64,000 nucleotides of DNA. Source: Streptomyces formicae (GTDB taxonomy: Bacteria; Actinomycetota; Actinomycetes; Streptomycetales; Streptomycetaceae). The position numbers were made by a program, and so were the translations under genes. The first letter of the stretch is position 1; the number at the start of each line of letters is the position of its first letter. Shown here piece after piece: positions 34,527 to 42,675 of this stretch. The notes under the pieces were generated by a model. The model had not been told where the DNA came from, did no database searches, and saw nothing but the letters and a program-made list of their open reading frames with translations. Location of the stretch: the NCBI RefSeq assembly GCF_002556545.1, contig NZ_CP022685.1:8100001-8164000 (forward strand). Reading direction: 5' to 3'.

Positions 34527-35672
34527 ATGCATCTGGTCGAGCTGCTCGCGGCGCGGTCTAGGCCCGCGGCCGCCCTCCTGATGACGCTCACCCGGCGGTG
34601 CCCGCTCTCCTGCGCGCACTGCTCCACCGCGTCCACGGCGGACGCCGAACAGCTCGACGCGGCGCTCCTCACCGGCTTCGCCGCGACCTTCACCCCCGAT
34701 GACCGGCCGGACTTCCTGCTCCTGACCGGCGGCGAGCCGCTGCTCAGGCCGCGCCTGGTCCAGGACCTCGCGCGCCTGGCCCGCGCCGCGGGCACCCGCA
34801 CCCAGCTCCTGACCGGCATGTTCTTCGCCCGCGATGCCCGGCGCGGTGGCATCGCGCCCGGCATCGCGGCCGCTCTCGCCGCCGTCGACCACGTGGCGGC
34901 GAGCCTCGACGTCTTCCACGAGGCCCAGGTGCCGCGCGCCCGGATCCTCGGCGTGCTGCGCGACCTGCTCGACGCGGGCAAGGACGTGAGCGTGCAGGTC
35001 ACCGGCCTCGGCCCGGACGACCCGTATCTCGCCGACGTCACCGACGACGTCCGCCGTACCTTCGACGACCGGGTGCCGGTCCTGGTGGCCGGGGTGCGGG
35101 CGGCGGGCCGGGCCGCGCAGTGGCTGTCCGCGAGCCGCGTCGCCGACGCGCCCCCGGCGGCGGGGCGGGGACGAATCGCCGCCGCACCGTGCGCGATGGC
35201 CGCCTGGCCCGTGGTCGCCTTCGACGGGACCGTGGTCGCCTGCTGCAACCAGAACGTCGTCGACGGCCGGGCGGGAAGCGCCCAGGGCGGCACGGGCGGC
35301 TTCCCCGGCCACCTCCGTCTCGGGCACGTCGCCGACGACGGCTGGCCCGCGGTGCGCCGGGCGCTCGTCGAGCGTCCGCTGCTGCGCGGCATCAGGGCGT
35401 TCGGCCCGCAGTACCTCGCCGACGCGCTCGCACCCGGCGCCGACTCCGGCCGCGGGTGCGCCGGTTACTGCGGAACGTGCGTGTCCGCCCTGGCCGCGCC
35501 GGGCGCTTCGGCCGCCGCCGACGCCTTCATGGCGCGCGCGGGCACCCGCGTGCTGGAGGGTGAGATCAACCGGCTCGTCCAGGAACGCGGCGCCGACGGC
35601 TTCCTCGCCCGGCACGCGGTCGCCGCCTACCGGGACCTCGCCGTCCTGGGCGCCCCGGCAGGTCGCGCGTGA
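34527..35672 (+). CDS. Radical SAM/SPASM peptide-maturase-like protein, locus A
   Basis: 381 aa. CPLSCAHC (Cys25, 29, 32) is the CxxxCxxC motif, LLLTGGEPLLRPRLV the GGEP strand. C-terminal cysteines (APCAMAAW, VACCNQNVVDG, GCAGYCGTC) fit a SPASM domain with auxiliary clusters. It is clearly paralogous to the locus-B protein at 46731: same N terminus (MHL-E-L), same cysteine spacing, shared DVFHEAQVPRA-like and DDPYLADVT-like segments. GAGGAGG 7 nt before the ATG gives strong translation. Its stop overlaps the HDO start (GTGA). Inferred role: modification of the precursor-like tail encoded two genes downstream. Confidence 0.87.
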   Translation: MHLVELLAARSRPAAALLMTLTRRCPLSCAHCSTASTADAEQLDAALLTGFAATFTPDDRPDFLLLTGGEPLLRPRLVQDLARLARAAGTRTQLLTGMFFARDARRGGIAPGIAAALAAVDHVAASLDVFHEAQVPRARILGVLRDLLDAGKDVSVQVTGLGPDDPYLADVTDDVRRTFDDRVPVLVAGVRAAGRAAQWLSASRVADAPPAAGRGRIAAAPCAMAAWPVVAFDGTVVACCNQNVVDGRAGSAQGGTGGFPGHLRLGHVADDGWPAVRRALVERPLLRGIRAFGPQYLADALAPGADSGRGCAGYCGTCVSALAAPGASAAADAFMARAGTRVLEGEINRLVQERGADGFLARHAVAAYRDLAVLGAPAGRA

Positions 35673-36376
35673 GCGGCGCGGGCGCCCGGGTCGACGCCGC
35701 GCTCGGGCTGCTCATGCCGTCACTGCACGCCACCCTCGACCGGGTCTGGGAGGTGCCCGAACCCGATCGGATCTACCCGGAGTTCCTCGTCACGACCCAC
35801 CACATCATCCGCGCCTCCGTCCCGCTGATGACCGTCGCGCGGGCCCGCTGCGCCGAGCTCGCCCGGCACGGGGCCGACCCGGTGGCCGAGGCGCTGATCC
35901 CCTACTGGGAGCACCACATCGCCGAGGAGAGGGGCCACGACACCTGGGTGTGCGAGGACCTCGCCGCCCTCGGCCACGACCCGGGCCGGGTCTGGCGGCG
36001 GATCCCGTCCGGCGCGGTGGCCAGGCTCTGCGGGGTCCCCTACCTCTGGATCGGACGGCAGCACCCCGTCTGCCTCCTCGGCTACCAGGCGGTCCTGGAG
36101 GGCAGCCCGCCACGGCCCGACGTCGCCGAGGTGCTCGGCGCCCGCACGGGCCACCCGCGCGCGGCCTTCCGCACCCTGGCACGGCACGCGGCGGCCGACG
36201 TCGGGCACGGCGCCGAACTGCTCGGCCTCCTCGACGAACTCCCCCTGGGGGAGCGCCTCTCGACGGCCGTGGTCCGCTCCGCGCTGCACACGGTGAGGTC
36301 GGTGGTGCGCGTCTTCGAGGAGCTCGTCCAGCCGTACGCCCCCGCGACGCCCCTCGGCAGCGAAGGAGCCCGGTGA
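35669..36376 (+). CDS. Haem-oxygenase-like diiron enzyme (HDO; 'iron-containing redox enzyme'), locus A
   Basis: 235 aa. HHIAEERGHDTWVCEDLAALG and HAAADVGHGAEL supply the Glu/His/Asp ligands expected of haem-oxygenase-like diiron oxidases, and both segments are conserved in the locus-B paralogue (HIREEQGHDEWLRQDLEALG, HAALDVKHRDEI). Known relatives oxidise amines, amino acids or peptides; PqqC shares the fold in PQQ assembly. Coupled to the radical SAM gene by a 4-bp overlap, and its TGA overlaps the ATG of a ten-residue micro-ORF. Likely acts on the radical-SAM-modified peptide or releases its product. Confidence 0.83.
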   Translation: MSGAGARVDAALGLLMPSLHATLDRVWEVPEPDRIYPEFLVTTHHIIRASVPLMTVARARCAELARHGADPVAEALIPYWEHHIAEERGHDTWVCEDLAALGHDPGRVWRRIPSGAVARLCGVPYLWIGRQHPVCLLGYQAVLEGSPPRPDVAEVLGARTGHPRAAFRTLARHAAADVGHGAELLGLLDELPLGERLSTAVVRSALHTVRSVVRVFEELVQPYAPATPLGSEGAR

Positions 36377-36400
36377 TGAACACCCGCAGCGAAGGAGCCC
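36357..36400. repeat. Direct duplication of a 15-bp segment carrying a ribosome site
   Basis: GCAGCGAAGGAGCCC occurs at 36357-36371 and 36386-36400. Each copy contains AAGGAG and is followed by a start codon: the first by the micro-ORF ATG (36376), the second by the MFS GTGs (36402/36405). Confidence 0.85.
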
Positions 36401-36408
36401 CGTGGTGA
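36376..36408 (+). CDS. Ten-residue micro-ORF MNTRSEGAPW between the HDO and MFS genes
   Basis: ATG overlaps the HDO stop (TGATG) and its TGA overlaps the MFS GTG at 36405 (GTGA). A good AAGGAG lies 7 nt upstream. It may simply keep ribosomes moving from HDO to transporter after duplication of the ribosome site, or encode a tiny peptide. It ends in Trp like the locus-B precursor, but shares nothing else with it. Confidence 0.4.
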   Translation: MNTRSEGAPW

Positions 36409-37964
36409 CCGGGCCGCCCGCGATGGCGGCGGCGCTGCGGCACCGGCGCTTCCGCGTGCTCTTCGCCAGCCAGGTGGTCTCCAGCGTCGGCGACTGGCTG
36501 GACTACCTCGCGCTGATCGTGCTCGTCACCTACGTCTGGGACCAGGGCGCGGGCGCGCTCGCCGCGGTCAGCGTGGCCACCGCGGTGCCGCTGGTGCTGC
36601 TCGCCCCCGTCGCGGGCGCGGTCGCCGACCGCACGCGGGACCGCAAGGCCGTCCTGATCGGCTGCGACGTGGCGCGCGCCGCCCTCGTGCTCGGCTTCCT
36701 CGCCGCGCCGGGGCTGCCCGTGCTGCTCGCCCTCGTGGTGCTCAAGGTCTCCTTCTCGGCCCTGTTCAACCCGGCGTACCAGAGCACGCTGCGCTCGGTG
36801 GTGCCCGAGCGGGACATGCTCTCCGCGATGTCCCTGACCGTCTTCGCCAACCAGGCGGCGAAGGTCGCGGGCCCCGCGCTCAGCGGACTCGTCGTCGCCC
36901 TGTGGGGCGTACGCGCCGCGTTCGTGGCCGACGCGGCGACCTTCGTGGTGTCCGGACTGCTGCTCTGCGCGGTACGCCTGCCCAAGCGCTCCGCACGCGA
37001 GGAAGCGGCGGCGGACGGCGAGCCGGGCGCCGGGCACGAGGCGGAGGCCCCCGCGGCCAGGGGCAAGCTGTGGGCCGAGACCGTCGAGGGCGTCGCCTTC
37101 ATCGCGCGCACGCCCGCGCTGATCGCCGTGATCGGCAGCATGGCGGCCACCCTCTTCCTGGTCCTCGCCTTCGACACGCTGTCGCCGCTCGCCATGCGTG
37201 AACTCGCCGTGGGCGAACAGGACCTGGGGTACGTGGTGGCGGCCGTCGGACTCGGCGCCGTGCTCGGCACGCTGGCCATCAGCCAGTGGGGCACGCGGGT
37301 GCGGCCCTTCGTCCTGCTCGGGGCGGCGCAGCTCGTGGTCGGCGCGCTCGTCGGAGTCATCGGGATCGGTCTCGCGGTGGGGGCGGGCGGACACGCGCTG
37401 CTCTGGACGGCCGTCGCGTTCGGCGTGGGCTTCGCCGCGGCCGGGATCATGGTCGTCTTCCCCTACGTGCTGCACAGGGAGACGCCGCAGGAGCTCATCG
37501 GCCGCGTGACGTCGACCGCGAACGCCTTCCCCGTGCTGCTCCAGCTCGCGGCGCCGCCGCTGGGCGCGCTGCTCGCGGGATGGTTCAGCGTCGGCTTCGT
37601 CTTCCGGACGGCGGGAGCGGTGCTCTGCGCCGTCGGCGTGGTGGTGTGGATCTACGGGAGGGGCGAGAAGGTGGCCGGTGACGTGAGCAAGGACCTCGAA
37701 GGGGCGCACGGCGACGCCGGGAGCACCGGGGAGCCGGGGCACGAGCGGGGAGGGGAGAGCGACCGGGGCGGACGGAACCTGGACCTGCTGCGCGGCGCGG
37801 GCTTCCCCGTCGACCAACTGCCCGACGGACAGCGCGAGGCACTGTCCTGCCTCAGCGACGAGGAGGTGGCGACCCTGATCGACGTGCAGTCCCGGATCCA
37901 GGCGCGCGCCCCCGAGGTGGAGGCGCACAGCATGGAGCCGATCATCGGCGGCGTGCTGTTCTGA
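36405..37964 (+). CDS. MFS exporter fused at its C terminus to a RiPP-precursor-like sequence
   Basis: About 519 aa. Residues ~5-420 are an MFS drug/metabolite exporter: FASQVVSSVGDWLDYLAL, ADRTRDRKAVLIG between helices 2-3, and ~12 hydrophobic helices. Then comes a ~40-residue hydrophilic Gly/Glu/Ser-rich linker. The last ~60 residues (LSDEEVATLIDVQSR, then HSMEPIIGGVLF at the end) align with the 65-aa peptide at 44679: 17 identities in 40 positions by eye, one gap. GTG 36405 is preferred over 36402 because AAGGAG then sits 7 nt away. The tail may be the substrate of the radical SAM and HDO proteins while anchored to its exporter, or be made separately from an internal start. Confidence 0.85.
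   Translation: MTGPPAMAAALRHRRFRVLFASQVVSSVGDWLDYLALIVLVTYVWDQGAGALAAVSVATAVPLVLLAPVAGAVADRTRDRKAVLIGCDVARAALVLGFLAAPGLPVLLALVVLKVSFSALFNPAYQSTLRSVVPERDMLSAMSLTVFANQAAKVAGPALSGLVVALWGVRAAFVADAATFVVSGLLLCAVRLPKRSAREEAAADGEPGAGHEAEAPAARGKLWAETVEGVAFIARTPALIAVIGSMAATLFLVLAFDTLSPLAMRELAVGEQDLGYVVAAVGLGAVLGTLAISQWGTRVRPFVLLGAAQLVVGALVGVIGIGLAVGAGGHALLWTAVAFGVGFAAAGIMVVFPYVLHRETPQELIGRVTSTANAFPVLLQLAAPPLGALLAGWFSVGFVFRTAGAVLCAVGVVVWIYGRGEKVAGDVSKDLEGAHGDAGSTGEPGHERGGESDRGGRNLDLLRGAGFPVDQLPDGQREALSCLSDEEVATLIDVQSRIQARAPEVEAHSMEPIIGGVLF
37671..37964 (+). other. Possible internally initiated 97-aa precursor peptide within the MFS gene
   Basis: An in-frame GTG at 37671 is preceded, 7 nt away, by GGGAGGGG (37656-37663), stronger than many gene starts here. 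It lies where the membrane domain ends and the linker begins. Initiation there would yield a soluble 97-residue peptide: acidic/Gly-rich N part, a leader with LSDEEVATL and a C-terminal core EPIIGGVLF. Only the sequence signal is seen; internal initiation is inference. Confidence 0.4.
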
Positions 37965-38017
37965 GCAGCGGGACAGGGGGTGCCGAAGAGTCCTGAGACC
38001 GTCCGAGGGGGTGCCGC

Positions 38018-41000
38018 ATGGCACGCGACCGTACCGCCCAGAGCCGCAAGACCGTCACCATCGTCTTCTGCGACATGGTCGGTTCGACCGCGCTCAGCGA
38101 ACGCCTGGACGCCGAGGCGCTGCGCCACGTCATGCTGCGCTACTACGCCGTACTCAGCGACTGTCTGGAACGGCACGGCGGGACCGTGGAGAAGTACATC
38201 GGCGACGCCGTGATGGCCGTGTTCGGCATCCCCGTGGTCCGCGAGGACGACGCGCTGCGCGCCGCGCGCGCGGCCCTCGACATCCTCGCCGCCGTGCGGA
38301 CGTTCGCGAAGGACGCGCTCGGCGCCCACGGCGTGCCGGTGGCCGTACGCATCGGCGTCCACACCGGCGAGGTGGTCACGTCGGGCGACTCGGACGCCGG
38401 GCACGCCCTCGTCTCCGGCGAGGTCGTCAACGTGGCGGCGCGCCTGGAACAGCACGCGCCCACCGGGCAGATCCTCGTCGGCGCCGACACCCACCGCCTG
38501 ATCGCCCCGGCAGCCGAAACCGTCCCCGTGCCGCCGCTGACCGTCAAGGGCAAACGGGACCCGGTGCCCGCCTGGCGGCTCGTCTCGGTCGGCTCGCCCC
38601 GGCACGGAGCCGCCCGCGGCAGGGGCGTCGCCCTCGTCGACCGGCAGGACGAACTCGCCCAGCTGGAGCTGGCGTTCGGCCGCGTCGGCAGGGACCGCAC
38701 CTGCCATCTGGTCACGCTGTACGGCGATCCGGGCGTCGGCAAGAGCAGGCTGGCGAGGACCTTCGCCGCCGTCGCCGCCGAGGCGGGCGCCACCGTGTCC
38801 TGCGCCGCCTGCCCGCCCTACGGCAGCGAGGGCTCCCTCGCGCCGCTCGCCCAGCTCCTGAAGCGCCTGCTCGGCGACGCGCCGCGCGAGCGCCTCGCCG
38901 AGCTCCTCGGCACCACGGGCCCCGCGGCGGCGGCCGCCACCGCCCTGGCGCGCCTGGCGGGTTCGGGCCGCTCGGGGACCTCCTTCGACGAGACGTGCTG
39001 GGCGCTGCAGCGGCTGTGCACCGCGCTGGCGGCCGAGCGGCCGCTGGTCCTGGTCATCGACGACCTCCAGTGGGCGCACGAGGACCTGCTCGGCGCGCTC
39101 GACCACATCGCCGACTGGGTGCAGGGCGCGCCCCTGCTCGTCCTCTGTCTCGCCAGGCCGGAACTCCTGGAACAGCACGGCAGTTGGGGCAGCGGGAAGC
39201 TCAACGCGACCGCGCTCGTGGTGCCGCCGCTCGGCGGGGACGACTGCCGGGAACTGGTCATGCGGCTCAGCGGCGCGAGCACCGGGCCCACGGCGGCCGA
39301 ACAGGCGGACGTGGTCGCGCACTTCGCGCCGTCGCCGTCGTCACCGCCTTCACCTGCGCCTTCGCCGCTGCCCGAGCGCGCCGTGGGGCGACTCATCAGC
39401 CGCTCCGAGGGCAATCCCCTCTTCGTCGAGCAGATCATGGAGATGGTCGCCGAGGGCGCCGACCCCGACGACGTACCCCTGTCGGTGCGCGCCATCGTCG
39501 CGGCCCGCCTCGACCGCCTCGCCCCCGAGGAACGGGCCGTCCTGGAAAGGGCGTCCGTGATCGGCGCCGAATTCGCCTCGGCCGACCTCGCGGCGCTCGC
39601 CGAACCCGACGACCCCGCCGCCGACCCCGTCGTACGCGACCTGGCCAGGCGCCGCTTCCTGGAGGCCGCCGACCCCGGCACGGCGGGCGAACCCCGCTGG
39701 CGCCTGGTCAGCCAGCTCATCCGCGACGAGGTCTACACCGGCATGTCCAAACTCCTGCGCGCCCGCGGCCACGAGAGCTACGCCGAGCACGTGCGCCGCG
39801 CGGGCCCCGACGACCACCACACCATCGGCACCCACCTCGAACAGTCCTCGCGCCTGCGCGCCGAACTCGACCCCGGCGACCCCGAGGTGCGCCGCACCGC
39901 CCGCGCGGCCGCCGACCACCTCGGCAGAGCGGGCACCGACGCGCTGGCGCACGGCGACATCAACTGGGCGGTCGGCCTCCTGCGCCGCGCCCTCGCGCTG
40001 ACCGGGGACCGCTCGCGGGACGCCCTCGCGCTGCGCACCGCGCTCGCCGAGGCCAGGCTCGCCGCGGGGGACGCGGAGGAGGCCGTCGCCGAGATGCGCA
40101 GACTGCTCGGCGACGCGGCCGACGCCGGTGACGCGCGCACCGGGGCCAGGGTCCGGCTCCAACTGGGCTACCTGGAACCGGGGGAGGACGGTTTCGGGAC
40201 GCTCCGCGACGCCGCGCGCGACGCCGTCCCTGTCTTCACCGAGGCCGACGACGCGCTCGGCCTCGCCCGCGCCTTCCTCGCCATGGGCCAGGAGAGCCAG
40301 AGCCGCAGCCGCCACCGGGAGGCCGCGGCCCACCTGGAGCGCGCCCTGCACGAATCGGTGCGGGCCGGTGCCGAACTGGAGCGCGCGGGCATCCTCGGAG
40401 CCCTCGCCGTCTCGCTCTGGCTGGGTCCCGAACCGGTCGGCTCCGCGCTGCGTAGTTGCCGCGGGTTCCGCGGCGACCACCTGGCGGGGCGCCTGGTCGG
40501 ACGGGCCACCGTCGCCTGCCCGATGGCCGTCCTGCTCGCCATGCGCGGCGAGTTCGAGGAGGCACGCGGCCTCCTCGACGACGCGCTGCGCACCCTGACC
40601 GACCTCGGCCACCACTTCGCGGTGCCCGCCGTGCACCTGTTCACGGCGACCGTGGAACAGCTCGCGGACCGCTGGGACGCCGCCGAACTCCTGCTGCGCG
40701 GCGCCGCGGACGCCATGGAACGCCTCGGCGACGGCCAGTTGCACTCCACCGCCCTGCGCGAGCTGGCCCGCGTCCTGCTCTCCCGAGGCGACCCGCACGA
40801 CGAGGTGCGCGCGCTGCTCGACCGGCTCATCGCCGACGGCGTGGCCGCGATGCCCGCCGCGGCCTGCGAGGTGCACGGCATGCGGGCCCGCATCGCCGCC
40901 GCCGACGGCGACCGCGAGGCCGCCGCCGCACACATCGCCACCGCCCTGCGCGCGGCCGCGGGCACGGACTCGCCCGCCTGCCTGGCCGGGGCCGAACTCG

Positions 41001-41140
41001 ACCGCGCGCACGTGGCCCGCGCCCTCGGCCGCACCACGGAGGCCGGGGAAGCGGCGGCGGAGGCGGCGCGGCTCTTCCTGGCGAAAGGACACCTCGTGGG
41101 AGTGCGCAGGGCCGAGGCGGTACGGGACGGTGGGCGATGA
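38018..41140 (+). CDS. Class III adenylate/guanylate cyclase fused to an AAA/STAND-type ATPase and TPR region
   Basis: 1040 aa. Residues ~10-185 form the cyclase: VFCDMVGST and EKYIGDAVMAVFG contain both metal-binding Asp residues, and NVAARLEQHAPTGQILV the later conserved block, so it may be active. YGDPGVGKSRLAR (~residue 240) is Walker A and LVLVIDDLQWAHED Walker B; the rest is TPR-like helices. Such proteins are signal integrators in actinobacteria. Its stop overlaps the S8 protease ATG (ATGA) and the GAF gene follows directly, so the three are coupled. A gap of 53 bp separates it from the MFS-precursor gene, suggesting one long locus-A transcript. Confidence 0.87.
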   Translation: MARDRTAQSRKTVTIVFCDMVGSTALSERLDAEALRHVMLRYYAVLSDCLERHGGTVEKYIGDAVMAVFGIPVVREDDALRAARAALDILAAVRTFAKDALGAHGVPVAVRIGVHTGEVVTSGDSDAGHALVSGEVVNVAARLEQHAPTGQILVGADTHRLIAPAAETVPVPPLTVKGKRDPVPAWRLVSVGSPRHGAARGRGVALVDRQDELAQLELAFGRVGRDRTCHLVTLYGDPGVGKSRLARTFAAVAAEAGATVSCAACPPYGSEGSLAPLAQLLKRLLGDAPRERLAELLGTTGPAAAAATALARLAGSGRSGTSFDETCWALQRLCTALAAERPLVLVIDDLQWAHEDLLGALDHIADWVQGAPLLVLCLARPELLEQHGSWGSGKLNATALVVPPLGGDDCRELVMRLSGASTGPTAAEQADVVAHFAPSPSSPPSPAPSPLPERAVGRLISRSEGNPLFVEQIMEMVAEGADPDDVPLSVRAIVAARLDRLAPEERAVLERASVIGAEFASADLAALAEPDDPAADPVVRDLARRRFLEAADPGTAGEPRWRLVSQLIRDEVYTGMSKLLRARGHESYAEHVRRAGPDDHHTIGTHLEQSSRLRAELDPGDPEVRRTARAAADHLGRAGTDALAHGDINWAVGLLRRALALTGDRSRDALALRTALAEARLAAGDAEEAVAEMRRLLGDAADAGDARTGARVRLQLGYLEPGEDGFGTLRDAARDAVPVFTEADDALGLARAFLAMGQESQSRSRHREAAAHLERALHESVRAGAELERAGILGALAVSLWLGPEPVGSALRSCRGFRGDHLAGRLVGRATVACPMAVLLAMRGEFEEARGLLDDALRTLTDLGHHFAVPAVHLFTATVEQLADRWDAAELLLRGAADAMERLGDGQLHSTALRELARVLLSRGDPHDEVRALLDRLIADGVAAMPAAACEVHGMRARIAAADGDREAAAAHIATALRAAAGTDSPACLAGAELDRAHVARALGRTTEAGEAAAEAARLFLAKGHLVGVRRAEAVRDGGR

Positions 41141-42030
41141 CCACGGCGCCCGAAGGACTCACCTGGCACCTCCTGGGCCGCGACCGCGCCGCCATCGAGG
41201 TCCGCACCGACTGGGCGGGCGCGGGCTCGGGCGACGGCGCCCAGGACGGCGCCGACTGGGCGTGGGGCGGCGCGACGGGGCGCGGTGTCCGGGTCTGCGT
41301 GATCGACAGCGGCGTGGACACCGAGCACCCCCTCGTGGGGCCGGTCAACGCCTCGTACCTCGTCAGGGAAGCGGCAGGGGAGGACAGCGGGAGCGAAGGG
41401 AGCGAAGGGAGCGAAGGGCGCGGCGGGACCGCCGGGTGGGAGGTGGTGCGGGTCTCAGGGGGCGACTCGTCGGGGCACGGGACCGCCTGCGCCTCGATCA
41501 TCAGGGGGCTCGCGCCGCAGTGCGACGTGGACAGCGTGCAGGTGCTCGGCTCGGGCTTCCGGGGCTCGGGCGACGCGCTGATCGCGGGCGTGCGCTGGGC
41601 GGTCGAGCGGGGCTACGACGTCATCAACATGAGCCTGTCCACCACCCGCAGACAGTTCGCCCCCGTCCTGCACGAGCTGGCCGACCAGGCGTACTTCGGA
41701 CGCACCCTGCTGGTCGCCTCGGCGCACAACATGCCGGTGGAGAGCTACCCCTGGCGGTTCTCCTCGGTGATCTCGGTGGGCAGCCACGACGAGGACGACC
41801 CGGGGCTGCTCCTGTACAACCCGAGCCCGCCGGTGGAGTTCTTCGCGCGCGGGGTGCGGGTGCCCGCGGCCTGGCCGGGCGGCGCGACCCGGCGGTGCAC
41901 GGGCAACAGCTTCGCGACGCCGCACGTGGCGGGCCTGTGCGCGCGGATCGTGGGCAAGCACCGCGGCATGACGGCGTTCCAGGTCAAACAGGCGCTGTTT
42001 CTCGCCTCGGCCAACGTGAGGAGCCACTAG
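41137..42030 (+). CDS. Cytosolic S8 subtilisin-like serine protease (candidate leader peptidase)
   Basis: 297 aa with Asp57 (VIDSGVD), His114 (SSGHGTACAS) and Ser258 (GNSFATPHVAG), plus oxyanion Asn198 in SAHNMP. There is no signal peptide and no prodomain, unlike secreted Streptomyces subtilisins, so it should work inside the cell. A 9-bp unit repeated three times near 41390-41417 encodes an SEGSEGSEG loop between Asp and His. Cytosolic subtilases in RiPP clusters remove leader peptides (LanP, PatA/PatG types). The position between two radical SAM/HDO peptide loci makes that role attractive but unproven; regulated proteolysis within the cyclase/GAF unit is the alternative. Confidence 0.85.
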   Translation: MTTAPEGLTWHLLGRDRAAIEVRTDWAGAGSGDGAQDGADWAWGGATGRGVRVCVIDSGVDTEHPLVGPVNASYLVREAAGEDSGSEGSEGSEGRGGTAGWEVVRVSGGDSSGHGTACASIIRGLAPQCDVDSVQVLGSGFRGSGDALIAGVRWAVERGYDVINMSLSTTRRQFAPVLHELADQAYFGRTLLVASAHNMPVESYPWRFSSVISVGSHDEDDPGLLLYNPSPPVEFFARGVRVPAAWPGGATRRCTGNSFATPHVAGLCARIVGKHRGMTAFQVKQALFLASANVRSH

Positions 42031-42675
42031 ATGAAGGACACCGGGCCACAGACGGGACACGGCGGTACGGCGGAGGACGACCACCGCAGGCTGCTGCGCT
42101 CCGTGGTGCGCACCGCCGTGGCGATCTTCGACGCGCAGGCCAGCTCCATCGCGCTGCTCGACCAGGCCGACGGGGAGCTCGTCTTCGAGGCGGTGGCGGG
42201 CAAGGGCGAGGACGGCCTGGTGGGCCGCCGCTTCCCCGCCGAACGCGGCATCGCGGGCTGGGTCCTGCAATCGCGCCAGCCCGTCGAGGTCCAGGACGTC
42301 GACCGCGACGCGCACTTCGCGCGCGACATCGCGGAGTCCACCGACTACGTGCCCAAGGCCCTGATGGCGGCGCCCCTCTTCGCCGGGGACGAGCCGCTCG
42401 GCGTCCTCGAAGTCCTCGACCGCAGCCAGGAGTTGCGGGCCCCGCTCGCCGCGATGGAACTGCTCGCGCTCTTCGCCGACCAGGCGTCGGTGGCCCTGGC
42501 CCTGGTGCAGCGCGGCAGACGCGAGCGGCTCACCGGGGGACCGGCGGTCGAGCACGGCGACGCGGCCGCCGTCCGCGCGCTCGCCGAGGAGATCGGCGCG
42601 CTGGACGACGGCCGCGGGGCCGCCGCACGGCGAATCGTCAGCGACCTGGCCGAGGTGCTGCGCAGGCGGGACTGA
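42031..42675 (+). CDS. GAF-domain protein
   Basis: 214 aa. Starts at the base after the S8 stop. One GAF domain (residues ~25-170: AVAIFDAQASSIALLDQADG, FPAERGIAGWVLQ, APLFAGDEPLGVLEVLDR) with a short helical tail; no output domain. It may bind cAMP/cGMP or another small ligand, which would suit the cyclase gene two steps upstream. Its 3' end overlaps the convergent SARP gene by 38 bp. Confidence 0.82.
   Translation: MKDTGPQTGHGGTAEDDHRRLLRSVVRTAVAIFDAQASSIALLDQADGELVFEAVAGKGEDGLVGRRFPAERGIAGWVLQSRQPVEVQDVDRDAHFARDIAESTDYVPKALMAAPLFAGDEPLGVLEVLDRSQELRAPLAAMELLALFADQASVALALVQRGRRERLTGGPAVEHGDAAAVRALAEEIGALDDGRGAAARRIVSDLAEVLRRRD

Noticed and set aside
36376..36408. Micro-ORF MNTRSEGAPW as the true locus-A precursor
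   Set aside because: It has no leader and no similarity to the locus-B peptide except a final Trp; the MFS tail is a far better match.
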